A stretch of 35,861 nucleotides of DNA from Staphylococcus pseudintermedius (lineage in GTDB: Bacteria > Bacillota > Bacilli > Staphylococcales > Staphylococcaceae), in assembly GCF_001792775.2 (NCBI RefSeq), contig NZ_MLGE02000011.1, forward strand, positions 51,439 to 87,299, given 5' to 3'. This document shows, in pieces, positions 1 through 8,936 of the stretch (position 1 is the stretch's first letter; every line of letters begins with the position of its first letter). A program made the translations under genes and the position numbers. A model generated the notes under the pieces. That model worked only from the letters and a program-made list of their open reading frames with translations. It was not told where the DNA came from and did not search any database.

Positions 1-165
1 GTAAAGATAGAGTTAACTAACGGAAAAATATTCATCGGGAGAGCCGCTGGTTACGATGATGAAATGGATAATGAAAGTGGAGAAGATTCTATACATTTAG
101 ATAGTGGCAAACTATTATATGATTTTGATGAAAGCCAAATTAAATCGATTGAAGTTTTAGATTAA
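1..165 (+). CDS. Small phage head-module protein, 3' part only
   Basis: An open frame runs from the first base to a TAA at 163-165, giving 54 residues with no start inside the window. It begins VKIELTNGKIFIGRA and ends QIKSIEVLD, with an acidic middle. The pattern of a short beta-rich stretch (ELTNGKIFIG) and a closing IKSIEVLD resembles the small LSM-like proteins that sit just before the scaffold gene in siphophages of Firmicutes. That assignment is by position and style, not by a motif I can prove. It is followed directly by a terminator-like hairpin and then by the scaffold gene, which supports a phage origin. The function is unknown. Confidence 0.6.
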   Translation, partial: VKIELTNGKIFIGRAAGYDDEMDNESGEDSIHLDSGKLLYDFDESQIKSIEVLD

Positions 166-203
166 GCACCTAACCGATAAAAATGGTTGAGGTGCTATTT
201 TTA
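166..203 (+). terminator. Hairpin with T-rich tail after the phage gene
   Basis: GCACCTAACC (166-175) pairs with GGTTGAGGTGC (185-195), with one bulged base and a 9-base loop. A TATTTTTAT tail follows. It begins on the base after the stop codon of the upstream gene, as a Rho-independent terminator would. Confidence 0.7.
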
Positions 204-215
204 TACGCAATTTTA

Positions 216-243
216 AGCTACTGTGCTGCAGTGGCTTTTTTTA
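216..243 (+). terminator. Second hairpin with T-run
   Basis: AGCTACTG (216-223) pairs with CAGTGGCT (229-236) around a 5-base loop, with one G-T pair, and runs into eight T. It lies 20 bases after the first hairpin. Two such hairpins in series inside a phage head operon is unusual. They may attenuate read-through into the scaffold gene. Confidence 0.6.
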
Positions 244-341
244 TGCCCAAACCGTGCTTATGGCGTTAAAAGATGCAAGTGTAGTCCAAACCATGCAATG
301 ACATTAAACTTGCAAGAGTAGATTTAAATGAGGTGCGAAAT

Positions 342-926
342 ATGAAAGAACAATGGTTAAAGTTGAAATTACAATTTTTTAGTGATGTAGGAACTGAGGA
401 AGCCGTGAGTGATGAGAATGTTGAAACTGAACCGACACAAGAAGTTGAAGAACTGTCTGAGTCTCAAATGAAGTTAGTGAATGAGCGTGTGAATGAAGAA
501 ATGGCACGTCGTACGAAAGAGATGCGTCAACAAATTCAAGATGAATTGACTGAGAAGCAAAAAGAAGCTGATAAATTACGTAAGATGAATGCCGAACAAA
601 AGCATCAATACGAGCTTGAAAAGGCTGAAAAAGAACGTGATGACTATAAGCAACAACTTGAGTCATACAAGATGCGTCAAGAGGCGATGGCGATGTTTAA
701 TGAGGCAGGTATGCAAGCCCCTGAATCTTTATTGAATATGGTCGTTCAAGATACAGCAGAAGCAACAAAAGAAGCTGTGGATAGCTTTGTTTCGATGGTC
801 AATCAGGAAGTGCAGCGTCAATTAGAAAGTAAAGCGACACAAAACCATGTTGCAGGGAATCATGTGACGACACCGAATAATAATAAAAATACACCCCAAA
901 AAGTAGAATTGAATTCTCCTTTTTAG
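342..926 (+). CDS. Phage capsid scaffold protein (DUF4355 type)
   Basis: The product is 194 residues. The N-terminus MKEQWLKLKLQFFSD fits the LNLQFF signature of DUF4355 scaffold proteins of staphylococcal and other Firmicutes siphophages. Residues about 35-120 are a long charged coiled coil rich in E, K, Q and R. A short hydrophobic helix (QEAMAMFNEAG) follows, then a low-complexity Asn/Thr tail. Scaffold proteins guide assembly of the capsid shell and are absent from the mature virion. The start is ATG 342, six bases after GAGGTG; a GTG at 333 lies inside that site. The gene looks complete, but the major capsid gene expected next is missing and the leukocidin operon comes instead. This marks a degraded or rearranged prophage. 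It is probably non-functional here. Confidence 0.85.
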   Translation: MKEQWLKLKLQFFSDVGTEEAVSDENVETEPTQEVEELSESQMKLVNERVNEEMARRTKEMRQQIQDELTEKQKEADKLRKMNAEQKHQYELEKAEKERDDYKQQLESYKMRQEAMAMFNEAGMQAPESLLNMVVQDTAEATKEAVDSFVSMVNQEVQRQLESKATQNHVAGNHVTTPNNNKNTPQKVELNSPF

Positions 927-984
927 GGCGTATTACAAAATATCACTTTGAAAATATTTGAATTATTGATATATCAAATTTAAA

Positions 985-1965
985 TTATGATGGGTTTTTT
1001 TCATCAGAATATGTTTTGATTAGTTTTACTGTATGCTGATCCCAATCAATTTCATAAAATGATGTAAATGTGGCATTGTTTTGATTTTTATAGTTTGTAC
1101 CCATCCAATGAAAGCCATTCCAATAATTTGTATACTCATCCATTTCTCTTTGATACGTGACTTTAATTTTTGATGTTTTAGCGCCATTTGGTTTATGTGA
1201 TAATACACTTAAAAATTCAGGATTAAAGTTACCTCTTGCTAAAAGTGGCATTTGACTCGTAGGTAAGAAGTTTTGTCCAGCGTTTAATTTACTTTGTCTA
1301 CCACCTAAAAACAATTCATTTCCATATAGGTCATGGAAGCTATCTCGACCATATGGGCCCCAACCAGCATTCATGATTTTATGTGCTTCAACGCCCCAGC
1401 CAATAGTTTTATTATCTGTGTGTTTATCGATAGTTGTTCTATAACTTTCCTGTTTATAGTTTATTGTTTCTGAAAATGATTCTGAGCCGTTCAAACCGCC
1501 TGACAAACCTTTGGAGATACTAATGTCTCCTCCAAAAGAGTAGCCTAGAGTGTTTTGAACTTGAAACTCTTCATTTTGATTTTTTGGTGCATAATCAACT
1601 ACGTTAACAGCACCTTTTGATTCTGCACTGATTGACACATTATACTTAGCCCCCCAATAAAAACTTGAATAGATATAGTCGTTAGGGTTAGGGCTTTTAT
1701 AACCTGAGTTAATATTACCTGCAGCTTTAAGTACTAAGGTATCCTTATCATAGCTCTTATCCTTAATAAAATTAAAAGTTAAGAGTTGAGAAATATTTAA
1801 CTTATCTGAATCTGCAGTAGCGGTAGTCTTATATAAAGTGATTTTATCGTCTACTTTTTTTTCAGATACAGGTGTAATTTGATTAGCGGCATAGACAGGA
1901 TTAGAAAATAACATCAATGCCACGGATGTTGCAGTAGCAGCTTTGATAACTTTGCTTATTTTCAT
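985..1965 (-). CDS. lukF-I: Bicomponent leukocidin F subunit (LukF-I type)
   Basis: The product is 326 residues: a signal peptide ([19 protein letters not shown] core, likely cut after VYA at residue 26) and a mature part of about 300 residues. It belongs to the staphylococcal beta-barrel pore toxins. Visible family marks are the NTLGYSFGG stretch, the glycine/serine-rich pre-stem at about 150-170, [18 protein letters not shown] and the rim-domain tryptophan cluster [12 protein letters not shown]. That rim cluster is where F subunits bind phosphocholine headgroups. It pairs with the S component upstream to form hetero-octameric pores in leukocyte membranes. It starts one base after the lukS stop, so translation is probably coupled. 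The symbol rests on resemblance to the S. intermedius-group toxin; lukF-PV or hlgB would be the S. aureus equivalents. Confidence 0.9.
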   Translation of the reverse strand: MKISKVIKAATATSVALMLFSNPVYAANQITPVSEKKVDDKITLYKTTATADSDKLNISQLLTFNFIKDKSYDKDTLVLKAAGNINSGYKSPNPNDYIYSSFYWGAKYNVSISAESKGAVNVVDYAPKNQNEEFQVQNTLGYSFGGDISISKGLSGGLNGSESFSETINYKQESYRTTIDKHTDNKTIGWGVEAHKIMNAGWGPYGRDSFHDLYGNELFLGGRQSKLNAGQNFLPTSQMPLLARGNFNPEFLSVLSHKPNGAKTSKIKVTYQREMDEYTNYWNGFHWMGTNYKNQNNATFTSFYEIDWDQHTVKLIKTYSDEKNPS

Positions 1966-1966
1966 A

Positions 1967-2899
1967 TTAATTATGCCCCTTTACTTTAATTTCGTGTGTT
2001 TTCCAGTTCACTTCATATTTAGTGACAAGATTTCGATTCATTAAAGCATTATGACGTCTTTCAGCAAATATGCCAGTTCTTGGGAAGAAAGTTGCATACG
2101 TAATGTCTAGATTTCTACCATAAGCAATTTCGAATTCACTTGTATCGCCTTTATCTTTTTCATGAGATACAGTTGCAATAAACGATGGATTAAAACCACT
2201 TTGAATTAAAGGAGGTAACTCATCATTTGGCACAAAAAAGTCTCTTGCATTTGGCCCGATAGGACTTCTTACAAATAAGTGTCTGTCATATGCTGATACT
2301 TGTCCATTTTCTGTATTAAATGAATTTGCTTTGACTTCCCATCTGATATTTTTTGAATTTTGTTGTGCGACTTCACTAATATAATTCTTTTGAGTATAGC
2401 TAATTTTCTTTGAATAATTAAATGCGCCTTTACCCCCAAGTAATGGTGCACTTTGGAAGTTACCGCCAACATTGTAACCTAATGTTTGGCTCACATCTAT
2501 TGATTCAATTTTATTTTTAGGGAGATAATTAATTAAAGAGACATTAGGATCATTTGTTTTTAGAGCAATATTATATTGAAAAGGCCAAAGCATTCTTTTT
2601 GTTGATTCATATCCTTTCCCTTTAACATCAGTAAAACTTGTTCTAGATTTGATAAAACCTTGCATTTTAATAATTAATGCATCTTTGTTGTATTTAGGGT
2701 CTTTAACAAAGTCAAACTGAATGTTTTGAGTAACGCCCCATTTTCTGCTGCTTACATCCTCAGTTCTTTTAATAATTTGTGCTCCTTCGCCGATTTCTTC
2801 TATAGTGTTTGCAGCTTTGGCTTCTTCACTGTATGGGGTAATAAGTGGAAGAACTAAACTTATAGATAGTGTTGCGGCTAATAATTTATTTTTTACCAT
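1967..2899 (-). CDS. lukS-I: Bicomponent leukocidin S subunit (LukS-I type)
   Basis: The product is 310 residues. It has a signal peptide ending near EEAKA (residue 29) and a mature toxin very close in recalled sequence to Luk[66 protein letters not shown] and a C-terminus [11 protein letters not shown]. The S subunit binds the target-cell receptor first and then recruits the F subunit. I chose ATG 2899, which follows GAAAGAAAGTGG and gives the MVKN start of the family; a GTG at 2908 would add three residues and overlap the ribosome site. It is the first gene of the operon, and its 5' flank is a long AT-rich region likely to carry the promoter. Confidence 0.9.
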   Translation of the reverse strand: MVKNKLLAATLSISLVLPLITPYSEEAKAANTIEEIGEGAQIIKRTEDVSSRKWGVTQNIQFDFVKDPKYNKDALIIKMQGFIKSRTSFTDVKGKGYESTKRMLWPFQYNIALKTNDPNVSLINYLPKNKIESIDVSQTLGYNVGGNFQSAPLLGGKGAFNYSKKISYTQKNYISEVAQQNSKNIRWEVKANSFNTENGQVSAYDRHLFVRSPIGPNARDFFVPNDELPPLIQSGFNPSFIATVSHEKDKGDTSEFEIAYGRNLDITYATFFPRTGIFAERRHNALMNRNLVTKYEVNWKTHEIKVKGHN

Positions 2900-2908
2900 A
2901 AGAACCAC

Positions 2909-3420
2909 TTTCTTTCTATATATACTTTTAATGCAATTTCATCATAATATATTTTTCGGGAATTTAAAATTAACTATTTATTAAAAGAGGAGTTAGCCTA
3001 ACTATTTCGTAATAGAATATTCTTTGTTCATTTTTTCACATGAATCTATGTTCAACAATAAAAACAAGATTTTGAAAGGTATATCTAGATCGCGCTATTA
3101 TCATCATAATGGCAAAAGAAGATGGAAAGAGTAGTTGAAAAGACGAATGTAAACGAAGTAATATTAAAATAAGTTCGGGTTTTATTTAGCGTGGATTAAA
3201 ATTTGTATTATTAACTATTTATTAACTTTGAATTTTTTCGTATTAAACAGTCAAGTTTTTGATGTGTTAATTCTTGTGTTGATTATTTTGTGTTTTTTAT
3301 TAGCGAATAGTATTTTAAATAACCATTCATTCATAAAACGCCGGATATTATGATGCAGTCAAATGTGCCATGAAAAAAATTAATGTTGTTAGTGATAAGG
3401 TTTTCTAAAGGGAGGTCAAA
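2909..3420. other. AT-rich gene-free region upstream of lukS and the phosphatase
   Basis: About 510 bases contain no convincing gene on either strand. They serve as the 5' flank of both lukS (minus) and the phosphatase (plus). A 16-base direct repeat, ATTAACTATTTATTAA, occurs at 2969-2984 and 3210-3225. The copy at 2969 lies about 70 bases upstream of the lukS start. I see no clear SaeR-type pair, attachment site or inverted repeats. The composition is low-complexity, so the repeat may be chance. Confidence 0.5.
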
Positions 3421-3969
3421 ATGGTAAAAACGATTTATTTTGTAAGACATGCGACGAGGGAGCATACGGTGAAGTCTGATACGGCGCCATTATCAGAAAA
3501 AGGGCGACGAGAGGCAGAAAACCTTGTGAAGTGGTTTGAGGGGAAACATGTCGATGCCATTTATGCGAGTCCATATGCGCGTACGCTTGAAACTGTAGTA
3601 CCACTTGCACGTGTGAACAATATAAATATTCAAGTAGAGGATGGTTTAAGAGAACGCGTCATCGGTGAATGGGTGGATGATTTTGATACATACGCTGCTG
3701 AACAATGGATGAATTTTGATTATCGCTTACTTGGAGGGGAGTCGTTGAAACAAGTGCAGAAACGTATCGTATCGAGTTTTCAGGACATTTTGTCACAAGA
3801 GAAAGGTGAGACCATTGTGATCAGTGGTCATGGTACGTCACTCGCTGTGCTCTTTCATACGTTGACAGATGGTACATTTGCTTATGAACAGTTCAAACAG
3901 ATGACGATGCCTGATGTTTATACTTACGACGTTGATACAAAAGTTTTAAAACGCACATATTTGAACTGA
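3421..3969 (+). CDS. Histidine phosphatase family protein (phosphoglycerate mutase-like)
   Basis: The product is 182 residues. The branch-1 histidine phosphatase signature FVRHATREHT puts the phospho-accepting His at residue 10 beside Arg9. Arg54 (SPYARTLET), Glu79 (GLRERVIGEW) and the second catalytic His137 (ISGHGTSLA) complete the active site. These enzymes remove phosphate from small metabolites through a phosphohistidine; the short length suggests a phosphatase and not a glycolytic mutase. The substrate is not readable from the sequence. A very strong site (AAAGGGAGGTCAAA) precedes ATG 3421. The gene has its own terminator, so it is separate from the ula operon downstream. Confidence 0.85.
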   Translation: MVKTIYFVRHATREHTVKSDTAPLSEKGRREAENLVKWFEGKHVDAIYASPYARTLETVVPLARVNNINIQVEDGLRERVIGEWVDDFDTYAAEQWMNFDYRLLGGESLKQVQKRIVSSFQDILSQEKGETIVISGHGTSLAVLFHTLTDGTFAYEQFKQMTMPDVYTYDVDTKVLKRTYLN

Positions 3970-4004
3970 TGAATGCTTGAAATTGAATATTTTGATGCGC
4001 TAAC

Positions 4005-4050
4005 AGTCCAGTGATGTACATGTTTTTTGTACATATATTGGACTTTTTCT
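4005..4050 (+). terminator. Rho-independent terminator of the phosphatase gene
   Basis: AGTCCA (4005-4010) pairs with TGGACT (4039-4044), with an inner ATGTACA/TGTACAT stem. The second arm runs into TTTTTCTTTT. Confidence 0.8.
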
Positions 4051-4079
4051 TTTATAACAATAGGCATAAACTGAGAATA

Positions 4080-4093
4080 AGTAAGCGTTTACA
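4080..4093. promoter_or_regulatory. cre site (CcpA operator) before the ula operon
   Basis: Read on the minus strand the 14 bases are TGTAAACGCTTACT. This fits the catabolite-responsive element consensus TGWNANCGNTNWCA at every fixed position except the last. It lies 18 bases before the ulaG start, where CcpA bound to HPr-Ser-P would block transcription when glucose is present. The presence of a cre in front of a carbohydrate PTS operon is expected. Confidence 0.7.
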
Positions 4094-4110
4094 TATTTTG
4101 AAAGGAGTGC

Positions 4111-5181
4111 ATGACTTTGAATCATATTAATGAAGTAACAAAGGAAAAGTGGATTTTGAATACTTTTCCGGAATGGGGCACTTGGCTCAACGAAGAAATA
4201 GAAAATGAGGTTGTGGAAGAAAATACTTTTGTCATGTGGTGGTTAGGTTGTACAGGTATTTGGTTGAAATCTCATGAGAACACGAATATTTTGTGCGATA
4301 TGTGGTGTGGTACGGGTAAGCGTACGCAAAAAGTTGGGAAAATGAAAAAAGGGCATCAGATGCAACGAATGAGTGGTTGTCAAAATTTACAACCGAATTT
4401 ACGAGCGCAGCCTTTTGTCATTGACCCGTTTGAGATTAAAGGTGTGGATGCTTTAGTGGTGACGCATATTCACTCAGATCATTTGGACATCAATACAGCG
4501 GCTGCAGTGATGCAAAATACGAATGAAGATGTCCCGTTTATTGGTCCTCAAGAAGTGGTCAACACATGGAAAAAATGGGGTGTGCCTGAAGAACGCTGTA
4601 TCGTCGTTAAGCCGGGTGATTCCGTTCAAGTGAAAAGTATTGAAATTCAAGTGTTGGAAGCGTTCGACCGTACCGCACTCGTAACAGCAGATCCTTCTGT
4701 AACATTGAAAGGTAAGTTACCTGTGGATATGGACGAAATCGCGGTGAACTACTTATTCAAAACGTCTGGCGGTTCACTGTATCATGCGGGTGATTCACAT
4801 TATTCGAATACATTTGCGAAACACGGCAATGAACACGATATCAATGTAGTCATCGGTGCATTTGGTGAAAATCCAAGAGGAATTACGGATAAAGTGACAT
4901 CGGTGGATATGCTTAGAATGGCGGAAAGTTTAAAAGCAGATGTTGTCATTCCAGTGCATCATGACATTTGGACGAATTTCCAAGCAGATCCTAAAGAATT
5001 GTTATTACTATGGGAGTTTAAACGTAAAGTATTAAAGTATCAATTTAAGCCTTACATTTGGCAAGTTGGTGGTAAATTTGTATTCCCGAAAGATAAAGAT
5101 GATTTAGAGTACCATTACCCACGTGGTTTTGATGATGTATTCTCTACAGATACTGATTTACCTTTCCCATCATTTTTATAA
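4111..5181 (+). CDS. ulaG: L-ascorbate-6-phosphate lactonase
   Basis: The product is 356 residues, near the E. coli UlaG length of 354, and aligns in memory along its whole length ([59 protein letters not shown]). It is a metallo-beta-lactamase fold hydrolase with the metal motif THIHSDHLD at residues 118-126 (His119, His121, Asp123, His124), further ligands in GDSHYSN and HHDIW. It opens the lactone ring of ascorbate 6-phosphate delivered by the PTS, giving 3-keto-L-gulonate 6-phosphate. It is the first gene of the ula operon. ATG 4111 is only three bases after AAAGGAG; TTG 4117 is an alternative with better spacing. Confidence 0.95.
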   Translation: MTLNHINEVTKEKWILNTFPEWGTWLNEEIENEVVEENTFVMWWLGCTGIWLKSHENTNILCDMWCGTGKRTQKVGKMKKGHQMQRMSGCQNLQPNLRAQPFVIDPFEIKGVDALVVTHIHSDHLDINTAAAVMQNTNEDVPFIGPQEVVNTWKKWGVPEERCIVVKPGDSVQVKSIEIQVLEAFDRTALVTADPSVTLKGKLPVDMDEIAVNYLFKTSGGSLYHAGDSHYSNTFAKHGNEHDINVVIGAFGENPRGITDKVTSVDMLRMAESLKADVVIPVHHDIWTNFQADPKELLLLWEFKRKVLKYQFKPYIWQVGGKFVFPKDKDDLEYHYPRGFDDVFSTDTDLPFPSFL

Positions 5182-5208
5182 GCCATATGCATGATAGGAG
5201 GGAATCAC

Positions 5209-6636
5209 ATGCAAATATTTATGAATGGGTTTACGTGGTTTAGTAACAATATTTTATCTAAACCAGAGTTTTTCATAGGCATTATTGTATTTATTGGTTA
5301 CGCATTATTGAAAAAGAAACTTTATGAATGTTTTGCGGGCTTTATTAAGGCAACAGTGGGTTACATGATTTTAACGGTAGGTGCAGGGGGCTTAGTTGCG
5401 ACTTTCCGACCAATTCTTGCAGGGTTAGGGGAACGTTTTGGGTTGAAAGCGGCCGTTATTGATCCTTACTTTGGCTTAAATGCAGTTGATGGCGCGTTGA
5501 AGTCAATCGGTTTAACGACGTCATACACGATGCTAGCGCTATTGGTGGGCTTTTTACTCAATATCGTTGTTGTGTTGTTACGGAAATTCACTAAAATCAG
5601 AACATTATTTATTACAGGACACGTCATGGTGCAACAGGCGTCGACGGTGACTTGGATTATTTTCTTAGCATTTCCAGAGTATCGTAACTTTGTCGGTGCC
5701 ATTTTAGTCGGTATTATCGTAGGGCTATATTGGGCTGTAGGTTCAAATTTAACGGTTGGTCCAACACAACGTTTAACGAATCATTCAGGATTTGCGATTG
5801 GTCACCAACAAATGTTTGCGATTTGGATCGTTGATAAAATTGCACCTAAAATCGGCAATAAAGAGAAGAACTTGGACAATATTAAACTGCCGAAATGGTT
5901 GTCTATTTTCCATGATAATATCGTTGCTACAGGGACATTGATGTTACTTTTCTTTGGTACGATTTTAGTTATTTTAGGTGAAGACTTCTTGCGTCATTTA
6001 GATCCTAAAAAGTTCCCTGAGACATTATCTTTTATGACATATGTCGTTTCAAGTTCGCTATCGTTTGCAGTATATCTTGCAATTTTAATGATGGGTGTGA
6101 GAATGTTCGTTGCCGAGTTAACGCAGTCTTTCCAAGGTATTTCAAACAAAATTTTACCTGGCTCACTGCCTGCTGTTGACTGCGCCGCATCTTATAACTT
6201 TACACCTCAAAATGCGATTTTATTTGGTTTTATTTTCGGCTCTATCGGACAATTTTTAACGATTCTCGGTTTGCTTGTGTTTCATTCACCAGTATTAATT
6301 ATTACCGGATTCGTTCCTGTGTTCTTTGACAATGCCACAATTGCAGTGTTTGCGAATAAAGTCGGTGGTACACGTGCTGCTATGATTTGTTCGTTTGTTT
6401 CAGGTATTTGTCAAGTTGCGATAGGTGCCATTGCAGTGGTCATTTTCCAACTGTACAAATTTGGAGGATGGCATGGCAATATCGACTTTGAATTAATTTG
6501 GCCAGGTTTCGGTGCGTTGATGCAACATTTTGGTTTGATTGGTTACGTGGCGATTGTCGTTATTTTATTAATCATTCCACAGTTGCAATATCGTCGCGCT
6601 AAAGATAAAGCAGCATATGATACAGGATTCGAATAA
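5209..6636 (+). CDS. ulaA: Ascorbate-specific PTS permease IIC
   Basis: The product is 475 residues, hydrophobic along its length with about eleven membrane segments, matching the UlaA/SgaT family (E. coli protein 465 residues). Recognisable stretches are GFLLNIVVVLLRKFTKIRT, TGHVMVQQA, GSNLTVGPTQRLT, GFAIGHQQM, LPGSLPAVDCAA and the closing GLIGYVAIVVILLIIPQLQ. It moves L-ascorbate across the membrane while the phosphate comes from UlaC and UlaB. I placed the start at ATG 5209, seven bases after AGGAGGG; the ATG at 5191 is upstream of that site and adds six residues. It follows ulaG by 27 bases in the same operon. Confidence 0.95.
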   Translation: MQIFMNGFTWFSNNILSKPEFFIGIIVFIGYALLKKKLYECFAGFIKATVGYMILTVGAGGLVATFRPILAGLGERFGLKAAVIDPYFGLNAVDGALKSIGLTTSYTMLALLVGFLLNIVVVLLRKFTKIRTLFITGHVMVQQASTVTWIIFLAFPEYRNFVGAILVGIIVGLYWAVGSNLTVGPTQRLTNHSGFAIGHQQMFAIWIVDKIAPKIGNKEKNLDNIKLPKWLSIFHDNIVATGTLMLLFFGTILVILGEDFLRHLDPKKFPETLSFMTYVVSSSLSFAVYLAILMMGVRMFVAELTQSFQGISNKILPGSLPAVDCAASYNFTPQNAILFGFIFGSIGQFLTILGLLVFHSPVLIITGFVPVFFDNATIAVFANKVGGTRAAMICSFVSGICQVAIGAIAVVIFQLYKFGGWHGNIDFELIWPGFGALMQHFGLIGYVAIVVILLIIPQLQYRRAKDKAAYDTGFE

Positions 6637-6659
6637 GATGAAGAAATGAGGGAAATATC

Positions 6660-6938
6660 ATGTTAAAAATTTTAGCAGCTTGCGGTAATGGTATGGGAAG
6701 TTCGATGGTCATTAAGATGAAAATTGAAAAATGTTTACGCGAATTAAACGTGAGTGATTTTGTTGTAGATTATTGCAGTGTCGGTGAAGCGAAATCTCAA
6801 GCAAGTAGTTATGATGTCGTTTTTGCGAGTAAACATTTGATTCACGAGCTAGAAGGGCGTACTTCTAGCAAATTGCTCGGTTTAGAAAATTTAATGGATG
6901 ATCAAGAAATTAAAGAGAACTTAAAAACTGTCATTTAA
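6660..6938 (+). CDS. ulaB: Ascorbate-specific PTS component IIB
   Basis: The product is 92 residues, a PTS IIB of the lactose/ascorbate type. The N-terminal strand and P-loop LKILAACGNGMGSSM place the phospho-accepting Cys at residue 8. It carries phosphate from UlaC to the sugar at UlaA. A GAGGG site precedes ATG 6660. It lies 23 bases after ulaA and 12 bases before ulaC, in the usual A-B-C order. Confidence 0.94.
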   Translation: MLKILAACGNGMGSSMVIKMKIEKCLRELNVSDFVVDYCSVGEAKSQASSYDVVFASKHLIHELEGRTSSKLLGLENLMDDQEIKENLKTVI

Positions 6939-6950
6939 AGGTGATGTGTG

Positions 6951-7418
6951 ATGTTATCGTTTAAAGAAAGCTTAATTACAGAAAAATCAGTTTTGTTAAA
7001 TCAACATGCAGACTCATGGGAAGAAGCTGTCCGTATTGCGGCGCGTCCATTAGTTGAAAGTGAAGCGGTAAAACCAGAATATGTTGATGCCATTATTAAA
7101 AGTACGCACCATTATGGGCCATATTACTTGTTAATGGAAGGGATGGCAATGCCGCATGCGCGTCCTGAAGATGGTGTGAACAGAAATGCCTTTTCATTAG
7201 TCACATTTGATACGCCGGTTCCATTTTCGGATGGCAAGCCTGCGCAAGTGTTTGTCGTACTAGCGGCAACCTCTGCAGAAATTCATACAAGTATTGCGAT
7301 ACCACAAATCGTTGCGGTTTTTGAAATCGAGAACATTATTGAAAAATTAAGTTCGGCGACTTCAGTTGAGGAGGTATTCGCCATTATTGATCAAGCTGAT
7401 ATGAGTCAATATATATAA
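6951..7418 (+). CDS. ulaC: Ascorbate-specific PTS component IIA
   Basis: The product is 155 residues (E. coli UlaC 154), a fructose/mannitol-type IIA domain. The phosphorylated histidine is His69 in GMAMPHARPEDGV. VLAATSAEIHTSIAIPQIV is also typical of the family. It accepts phosphate from HPr and passes it to UlaB. I chose ATG 6951, five bases after AGGTGAT; a GTG at 6948 lies directly before it. Confidence 0.93.
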   Translation: MLSFKESLITEKSVLLNQHADSWEEAVRIAARPLVESEAVKPEYVDAIIKSTHHYGPYYLLMEGMAMPHARPEDGVNRNAFSLVTFDTPVPFSDGKPAQVFVVLAATSAEIHTSIAIPQIVAVFEIENIIEKLSSATSVEEVFAIIDQADMSQYI

Positions 7419-7434
7419 CATTGGAGGTTTAGCA

Positions 7435-8073
7435 ATGGGATTACCATTATTACAAATTGCTTTAGATAATCAAAATATTCCAGATGCAATTACTACGATT
7501 CAACAACTCGGTGATGTCGTTGATGTTGTAGAAGTGGGAACAATTTTATGTTTACAAGAAGGAAAGGCTGCCATTGAAGTAATGCGTGCGCTATATCCTG
7601 ATAAGTGTATACTTGCGGATACGAAATGTGCAGATGCAGGTAAAACGGTCGCACAAAACTGTAAAGATGCTGGTGCAAACTGGATGACGGTCATTTGTTC
7701 TGCAACACTACCAACTATGGTGGCTGCACGCAAAGTGATGGATGACTTACAAGTTGAACTTTATGGCGACTGGACATTTGAACAAGCACAACAATGGATG
7801 GACAATGGTATTCAACAAGTCGTCTATCATCAAAGTCGGGATGCATTGTTAGCAGGTGAAACATGGTCAAATGCAGACTTGGATAAAATTCGTCGACTGA
7901 TTGAGATGGGCTTTAAAGTTTCAGTAACGGGTGGATTAGAACTCGACACGATTGAAAAATTTAAAGGCTTAGACGTGTATGCCTTTATAGCGGGGCGTAG
8001 TTTAAGAGAAGCAGAATCACCACACCAAGCGGCTTTAAATTTTAAAGCTGAAATTCAAAGGGTGTTTGGATAA
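7435..8073 (+). CDS. ulaD: 3-keto-L-gulonate-6-phosphate decarboxylase
   Basis: The product is 212 residues, of the orotidine-5'-phosphate decarboxylase superfamily. The catalytic set known from E. coli UlaD is present at the same numbers: Glu33 (VVEVG), Asp62, Lys64 and Asp67 (LADTKCADAGK). A phosphate-binding VTGGL and AGRSL complete the barrel. It decarboxylates 3-keto-L-gulonate 6-phosphate to L-xylulose 5-phosphate. TTGGAGG precedes the ATG. The last base of its TAA is the first base of the ulaE start codon. The related hexulose-6-phosphate synthase is excluded by the operon and the DTKCAD context. Confidence 0.95.
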   Translation: MGLPLLQIALDNQNIPDAITTIQQLGDVVDVVEVGTILCLQEGKAAIEVMRALYPDKCILADTKCADAGKTVAQNCKDAGANWMTVICSATLPTMVAARKVMDDLQVELYGDWTFEQAQQWMDNGIQQVVYHQSRDALLAGETWSNADLDKIRRLIEMGFKVSVTGGLELDTIEKFKGLDVYAFIAGRSLREAESPHQAALNFKAEIQRVFG

Positions 8074-8936
8074 TGGTGTATTTAGGCATTTATGAAAAAG
8101 CATTGCCCAATCAAATCGACATTGAAGAGCAATTAAAAATGGCTGCGGATTTGGGATTTCAATTTTTGGAGTTATCCATTGATGAGACGGATCACCGGTT
8201 GGCACGTTTAGACTGGGGAGAAGATAAAATTAACAGTATTGTGAAGGCGCAACTCGACACAGGTGTTGCGATTCAAAGTATGTGTTTAAGTGGCCACCGC
8301 CGTTTTCCATTTGGTTCAGCTGATGCATCTAAGCGTGAAACAGCAATGATTATCATGAAAAAAGCCGTTCAACTCGCACATCAACTCGGCATTCGTGTGA
8401 TTCAGTTAGCGGGTTATGATGTGTATTATGAGAAGAAAACAGCAACTTCAAGACGTTTGTTTATCGAAGGTGTACGTGAAGCATTAAAAATAGCTGCGGA
8501 AAAACAAATCATACTCGCAATCGAAATTATGGACGACCCATTTATGTCGAGTCTAACGAAATACATGGCGATTAAAGACGAAATTCAACACCCGTTATTG
8601 AAAGTGTATCCAGACATCGGTAATTTGTCAGCTTGGCCTGAAAACGATGTAAGAAAAGAATTAGCATTAGCGGCGCATGAAATTGTCGCGGTACATTTGA
8701 AAGATACAAGAGCAGTGACGGCAACTTACGAAGGTCAGTTTAAAAATGTCCCTTTTGGAGAAGGATGTGTTGATTTTGTGAATGCATTTCGTGAGTTAGA
8801 GGCTATCGATTATCACGGACCATTTTTAATTGAAATGTGGTCAGAAAATGCTGCCGATCCACGAGCAGAAATTCAAAAAGCTAAAACCTTTATTATGGAA
8901 CAATTAAAAGAGAGTGGTGCATATCAACATGAATGA
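8073..8936 (+). CDS. ulaE: L-xylulose-5-phosphate 3-epimerase
   Basis: The product is 287 residues, a TIM-barrel sugar-phosphate epimerase of the UlaE/SgaU family. Putative metal ligands are Glu151 (AIEIMDDP), Asp181 (YPDIGN), His208 (AVHLKD) and Glu254 (FLIEMW). SMCLSGHRRFPFGS is the substrate-binding region. It converts L-xylulose 5-phosphate to L-ribulose 5-phosphate. Its start overlaps the ulaD stop by one base and its end overlaps ulaF by eight bases, so the three are translationally coupled. Confidence 0.94.
   Translation: MVYLGIYEKALPNQIDIEEQLKMAADLGFQFLELSIDETDHRLARLDWGEDKINSIVKAQLDTGVAIQSMCLSGHRRFPFGSADASKRETAMIIMKKAVQLAHQLGIRVIQLAGYDVYYEKKTATSRRLFIEGVREALKIAAEKQIILAIEIMDDPFMSSLTKYMAIKDEIQHPLLKVYPDIGNLSAWPENDVRKELALAAHEIVAVHLKDTRAVTATYEGQFKNVPFGEGCVDFVNAFRELEAIDYHGPFLIEMWSENAADPRAEIQKAKTFIMEQLKESGAYQHE

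Noticed and set aside
956..979. ATTTGA/TCAAAT hairpin and TTGATATATCAA palindrome between the phage gene and lukF
   Set aside because: Very AT-rich and without a good T-run; an attachment core or terminator cannot be supported.
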